From Tetracentron sinense (taxonomy: Eukaryota > Streptophyta > Magnoliopsida > Trochodendrales > Trochodendraceae): a stretch of 64,000 bases of DNA. The stretch is taken from positions 1,302,001 through 1,366,000 of the forward strand of contig CM026562.1 in the NCBI GenBank assembly GCA_015143295.1, in the 5' to 3' direction. Positions within the stretch are counted from its first letter, which is position 1, and each line of letters begins with the position of its first letter. The notes under the pieces are model-generated. The model was not told the origin of the DNA. It ran no database searches and saw only the letters and a program-made list of their open reading frames with translations. Positions 61,401 to 64,000 of the stretch are shown here, in pieces. A program made the position numbers and the translations under genes.

Positions 61401-62721
61401 ATGAACTGAAGGGTGATGAAATGACTTAGTTGGTACTAAGAATGTTCTTTTCATTCTATATGTGATGGTCTGGTTTTTGGAAGTTTAATTTAGTCTTTTA
61501 GCTTTAGAGAAATGCTGTGGTACAAATGTTTCAAGTTTAGTAAATTTGTCTTTGAATGTTAAGACCCTGATTTATTGCAATATTTTACTGATTTTTTCTT
61601 TTCATTCTTTAGTATTTTGACACTTTTCTGACGGGCTTCTATAATTTCTCTTCTTTCATTTGATATTCTTTCAAGTCGTTACCTGATAAATCCCAAATGA
61701 TTTTTGTAGTCTTCAACTCATAGTTACCAAACACCCGTATTATACCCGTTTAGTACTCGTATAATACTTTTAAGGGGGGTCGCCGTTTAAAACTCCGTAC
61801 TTTTTTCGTGTTACGTATTATACCCGTATCGCCGTTTAATACACGAATTACGTATTAAATGCGTACAATACGCGTATTTTTGCCGTTCTTTTACCGTGTT
61901 AAACGCTTATTCCACATTAAACGATTGTTATTAGTTTATATCATGATATTTATTTATTTATTATTTTTTAATTTTTCCATACTTTTACCGTGTTTTTGCC
62001 GTATAATACCCGTACTTCCCGAACGGATCATTGCCGTATTGTACTCGTACTCGTATTTGGTAACTATGCTTCAACTAGACACTTCTGCATGCTTCTATTC
62101 ATAGATGTCCGGTTGAGACTACAGTTATATGGTCTTGGGCTTCTAATCTTGCTTTTCACTGTTTATCAATAAAAAGGAATGGGAAATATGAAGAAGCATT
62201 GGAGAAGTTTGAATCGGTACTGGGATCAAAACCAGAACCAAATGAAGCTTCAGTAGCAAGTTACAATGTAGCATGCTGTTATTCCAAGCTTAATCAGGTA
62301 CTATTCCAGTTTCAATAGATAAAACTGTCATTATCACATAATGGAAGTTGGCAAGAATCATACAATTTTTTCTAGCTATTTACTTCTGTTGCATTTGCTT
62401 TCTTTGTCGTCATGCTCCTTTATTGCAGATACAAGCTGGACTCTCTGCACTTGAAGATGCCCTAGAAGCAGGATATGAAAATTTTAAGGTAATCAACAGA
62501 ATTTCAAAATATGTATAGCATGTTTTATTCCGAACAGTGATGCCTACAGATATCTGAATCTGTTGCTATTGTTACAGAGAATCCGGACAGATTCAGATTT
62601 AGCCAATCTAAGAAAATCTGAAGAATTTGAGCCTCTGCTCAAGAGGTTTGACGAATCCTTCATCAATGAAAATGCTATCAATGCCATCAAATCTATATTT
62701 GGAATATTCAACAAGAAATAG
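49448..62721 (+). CDS. MET1: MET1/ZKT, chloroplast PDZ and TPR protein
   Basis: Thylakoid-associated protein that in Arabidopsis helps assembly of photosystem II supercomplexes. Exons: 49448-49917, 50302-50408, 51333-51427, 51590-51666, 62177-62297, 62429-62488 and 62578-62721. They join in frame to 357 aa (Arabidopsis about 335). Residues 1 to about 88 are a Ser/Pro-rich transit peptide. An acidic stretch (GDEGEEEYEVEL) follows, then a PDZ fold with YGLKFAKGRDGGTYIDAI and GDKVLATSAVFG. Next come a charged helical part (KLDKPGELTEREIIRAERN) and TPR helices (YKNGKYEEALEKFESVL, ASYNVACCYSKLNQ, AGLSALEDALEAGY). It ends FGIFNKK. Intron 4 is 10.5 kb because of a nested LTR fossil. Intron 2 holds a hAT-like MITE. 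The reading frame is intact. The start is the first ATG in frame with the transit peptide. Confidence 0.93.
50710..51200. mobile_element. hAT-like element in MET1 intron 2
   Basis: It starts TAGGAGCGGAGCCGGGGG and ends GGCTCTATCCCTG, with inverted ends matching at about 10 of 13 positions. The flanks AATCCCCC and ATCCCCCC look like an 8-bp duplication blurred by a C run. The interior is AT-rich with C/G runs near both ends. Plants carry many elements starting GGGGCGGAGCC. Confidence 0.6.
52348..53777 (-). repeat. left (3') LTR of the Copia-type fossil
   Basis: 1430 bp, TGTTGCCCAAGG at the left edge and GGCTAACA at the right edge. It is uninterrupted and so gives the reference for the split right LTR. 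Confidence 0.88.
54804..56033 (-). mobile_element. gag region of the Copia-type fossil
   Basis: Minus-strand stretches resemble the UBN2-type gag of Copia elements (for example the region at 55550-55846), followed by a zinc-knuckle-like region (about 55370-55420) and a Lys/Glu-rich coiled region (54.9-55.3 kb). The frame is broken. Pol is absent. Confidence 0.75.
56325..56336 (-). other. primer-binding site
   Basis: GCTCTGATACCA on the plus strand, that is TGGTATCAGAGC on the minus strand. This is the usual Met-initiator tRNA complement, two bases inside the right LTR. Confidence 0.85.
56339..57706 (-). repeat. right (5') LTR, first part
   Basis: Matches the left LTR from TGTTGCCCAAGG up to GGTAGACTGATT, where the nested insertion begins. 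The remaining 110 bases lie at 61277-61386. Confidence 0.88.
57255..60060. repeat. 2.8-kb inverted repeat
   Basis: The left arm runs from about 57255 to 58517, including 450 bases of the host LTR and the start of the nested insert. It is matched, inverted, by about 58945-60060. The unpaired centre is about 58520-58940. The right arm includes the junction between host LTR and insert (CGCTGCCCACAAATCAGTC at about 59611-59630). Only the left arm carries the CTAGGCG-word insert (58254-58456). Similarity of the arms is high by eye. Confidence 0.85.
58254..58456. mobile_element. CTAGGCG-word hAT-like fragment
   Basis: It starts CAGTGTAGTCAAGGCGCG. It is absent from the matching place in the other arm (about 59085-59092), so its left edge is sharp and it came after the inverted duplication, or was lost from the other arm. 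The right end is not a clear terminal repeat. Confidence 0.55.
60061..61025. repeat. tandem-repeat block, LTR/untranslated type
   Basis: 60690-61020 and 60061-60170 consist of units of about 60-70 bases such as CTAATTTTTGCCTAAGCCGT followed by TTTTCAACTTAGCGAG. 60451-60630 holds two units of about 90 bases starting ATTCGCATTTTGARAGTG. A phrase near 60393, GGCTGCCTACGTACC, is common in plant Tat-lineage Gypsy LTR regions, but that is only suggestive. Confidence 0.6.
61719..62068. mobile_element. hAT-like MITE, interior built from the word CCCGTATTA
   Basis: It starts CATAGTTACCAAACACCCG and ends with the complement ACGAGTATTTGGTAACTATG, allowing small differences. It is flanked by the same 8 bases, CTTCAACT (61711-61718 and 62069-62076). 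The interior is a chain of CCCGTATTATACCCGT, ACTCGTA and GCCGTTTAA words. It lies in MET1 intron 4 and ends 108 bases before exon 5. Confidence 0.9.
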
Positions 62722-63380
62722 GACTGTGAGTTCAATCAGAACTTGCAAGGCCCAGTTCACCAATTGCCAATTGATCTTGCAACACGCGCAGATCAGCCAA
62801 GCCTCCAGGTGCTTCAAAACATTCTCTCTAGTTGGATTTTGACTATTGCTTAATTTAAGAGGGGGGAGAGAAAGAGAAGAAGCTCAAGAAGTTTTTCAAT
62901 GAGTGGTTTTCTGTTCTGATTGTTCTCCCCAAAGAGAGCCTTGTAATTATAACTTTTCCTGGTAGAAGATTTGACTGAAAAGAGCTCAAAAATGTATCAT
63001 TTGGGTACCTTGTGCATCTCAATTGGATGTTTGATTGTTCTCCAGCGACATATTCTTTCTTGAATTGTTATATTCAAATCTTTAATGTTGTTACCATTTT
63101 TTCATCTTTCCTAGAGGTTGGCATTAAGTTGTCATCATACAAAGTTTCACACATATGGGATTTATGCCGGTACTATGTTCAGAATCTTCAGACAAATAAA
63201 GAGTTTTTCTCCATGTAGCCTCTGATTACTGGGGTTGATCTTTACATGCATTCTGATTTTAAGAGCTAAAAGGAATATTGGTAGTTCGAATAGACTAACA
63301 TGAGATTCCTTGTACAAATTAATACTTTTATGTCATTGAAATAAGAATTACATTAACAGTATAGGTGGGCCACTTCATAG
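62722..63380. other. MET1 3' untranslated region and gap to the next gene
   Basis: Sequence between the MET1 stop codon (62719-62721) and the stop of the convergent gene (63381-63383). The two genes are tail to tail, only about 660 bases apart. Poly(A) sites are not fixed. Confidence 0.5.
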
Positions 63381-63639
63381 CTACATTGGAACAATCACTT
63401 CCCTTAAAACTTTTGCAGCATCTTCGGGAAAAACAGGATTTATATAACACCCACTTCCAATCTCAAACCCTCCTACCCCAGTTAATTGAGGTACTCTGTA
63501 GAAACCAGTGACTATAAGATAACTGTGGCGCGTTGATCTGAAGTGGAGAAGTGTGAATCAGGAAATTGAATCGAGGGTCATTCAACTGCAAAGATAGCTT
63601 TAGCAGCATGAGCTTCAGTAAACTCCCAAGATCAACTGC
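63381..63639 (-). CDS. ADP-glucose phosphorylase / GalT-like protein, last exon (frameshifted)
   Basis: The last exon of a homologue of Arabidopsis At5g18200 (ADP-glucose phosphorylase, GalT fold of the HIT superfamily). Read on the minus strand after an AG acceptor at 63640-63641, it gives [20 protein letters not shown], then [14 protein letters not shown] and SYSHWFLQ. In a second frame it gives [20 protein letters not shown] and [17 protein letters not shown], then stop (63381-63383). The family reads HWFLQ[10 protein letters not shown] without a break, so two bases seem to be missing at about 63495-63497. This could be a true disabling change or a sequence error. Upstream exons lie beyond the window. 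Confidence 0.75.
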
Positions 63640-64000
63640 CTGTCAATAACATCGAGGAGTGTGTCAAATATTTGAACAGAAAATTTGATGTGAATGCAAT
63701 GAAAGACAGAGAAAATAATATTACCATACAAGAACTAAAACATTTTTTTTCCAGTTATCCAAGAAAAAGAAAAAAAAAATTCCAGTTATCCAACAAAAAG
63801 AAAAAAAATGTATTGGCAGTTGTGGCAGAAGTAACAAATTATTATTGCTGATGACCCAAAAGTCTTCGCAACAGCATCTTTTAACTTTTCCAGCTAACAC
63901 CTCTAGCATCTAACTGCTCAATATGCGTAAGCATCCTTTTATATATATATATATAATGAGTAAAATAGAGAGGTCAAATAATTTGCGTAAGCAATTATAT
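63640..64000 (-). other. intron of the GalT-like gene (partial)
   Basis: Non-coding, AT-rich sequence with A-runs at 63743-63810 and a short TA tract at 63941-63954. It begins, on the minus strand, beyond the window and ends at the acceptor at 63640-63641. Confidence 0.45.

Overview
This is a stretch of a flowering-plant nuclear genome. It carries spliced nuclear genes for chloroplast proteins with transit peptides, introns bounded by GT and AG, long introns full of transposons, and plant LTR, LINE, Helitron and hAT sequences. I cannot name the species. No RNA gene was found. All gene models below were built by hand from splice sites and keep a continuous reading frame.

Layout. 1-14.6 kb is repeat-derived and holds no host gene I can see: palindrome-bearing sequence (0.7-2.0 kb), a truncated Copia fossil with its LTR (2.4-5.2 kb), a direct-repeat pair (5.2-5.8 and 10.5-11.2 kb), an LTR-like stretch packed with perfect small hairpins (6.8-7.6 kb), a degraded Copia reverse-transcriptase region (8.0-10.2 kb) with a hAT-like insert, and tandem repeats. 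14.7-23.1 kb is the gene for the beta subunit of plastid chaperonin 60 (14 coding exons, 609 aa). 23-27.4 kb is intergenic with MITEs. 27.5-47.8 kb is a CCCH zinc finger plus Pumilio RNA-binding protein gene (5 coding exons, 882 aa) with a 15.1-kb intron full of LINE, hAT-like and Helitron copies. 49.4-62.7 kb is MET1/ZKT, a PDZ plus TPR thylakoid protein that helps photosystem II assembly (7 exons, 357 aa); its fourth intron is 10.5 kb because of a nested 9-kb LTR fossil. At 63.4-63.6 kb on the minus strand is the last exon of an ADP-glucose phosphorylase/GalT-like gene whose rest lies beyond the window.

Two of the host genes act in the chloroplast (protein folding and photosystem II assembly). 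The Pumilio gene acts on mRNA, with a predicted UGUA-type target. They are neighbours and there is no sign that they share an operon or a joint function.

The most unusual signal is a set of hAT-like non-autonomous elements that differ in sequence but share one plan. Each has short terminal inverted repeats of the type YANNG, most have a perfect 8-bp target duplication, and each has an interior written almost wholly in one reiterated short word (ACTCG, AATTCGC, CGATAT, GGATCCGAT, CCCGTATTA, AGGCTTATGCC, CTAGGCG). Five have exact 8-bp duplications that can be read directly. Other notable structures are a 2.8-kb inverted repeat inside the MET1 intron, a run of about 13 perfect hairpins in an LTR-like region, and two small Helitrons sharing the same 3' hairpin.
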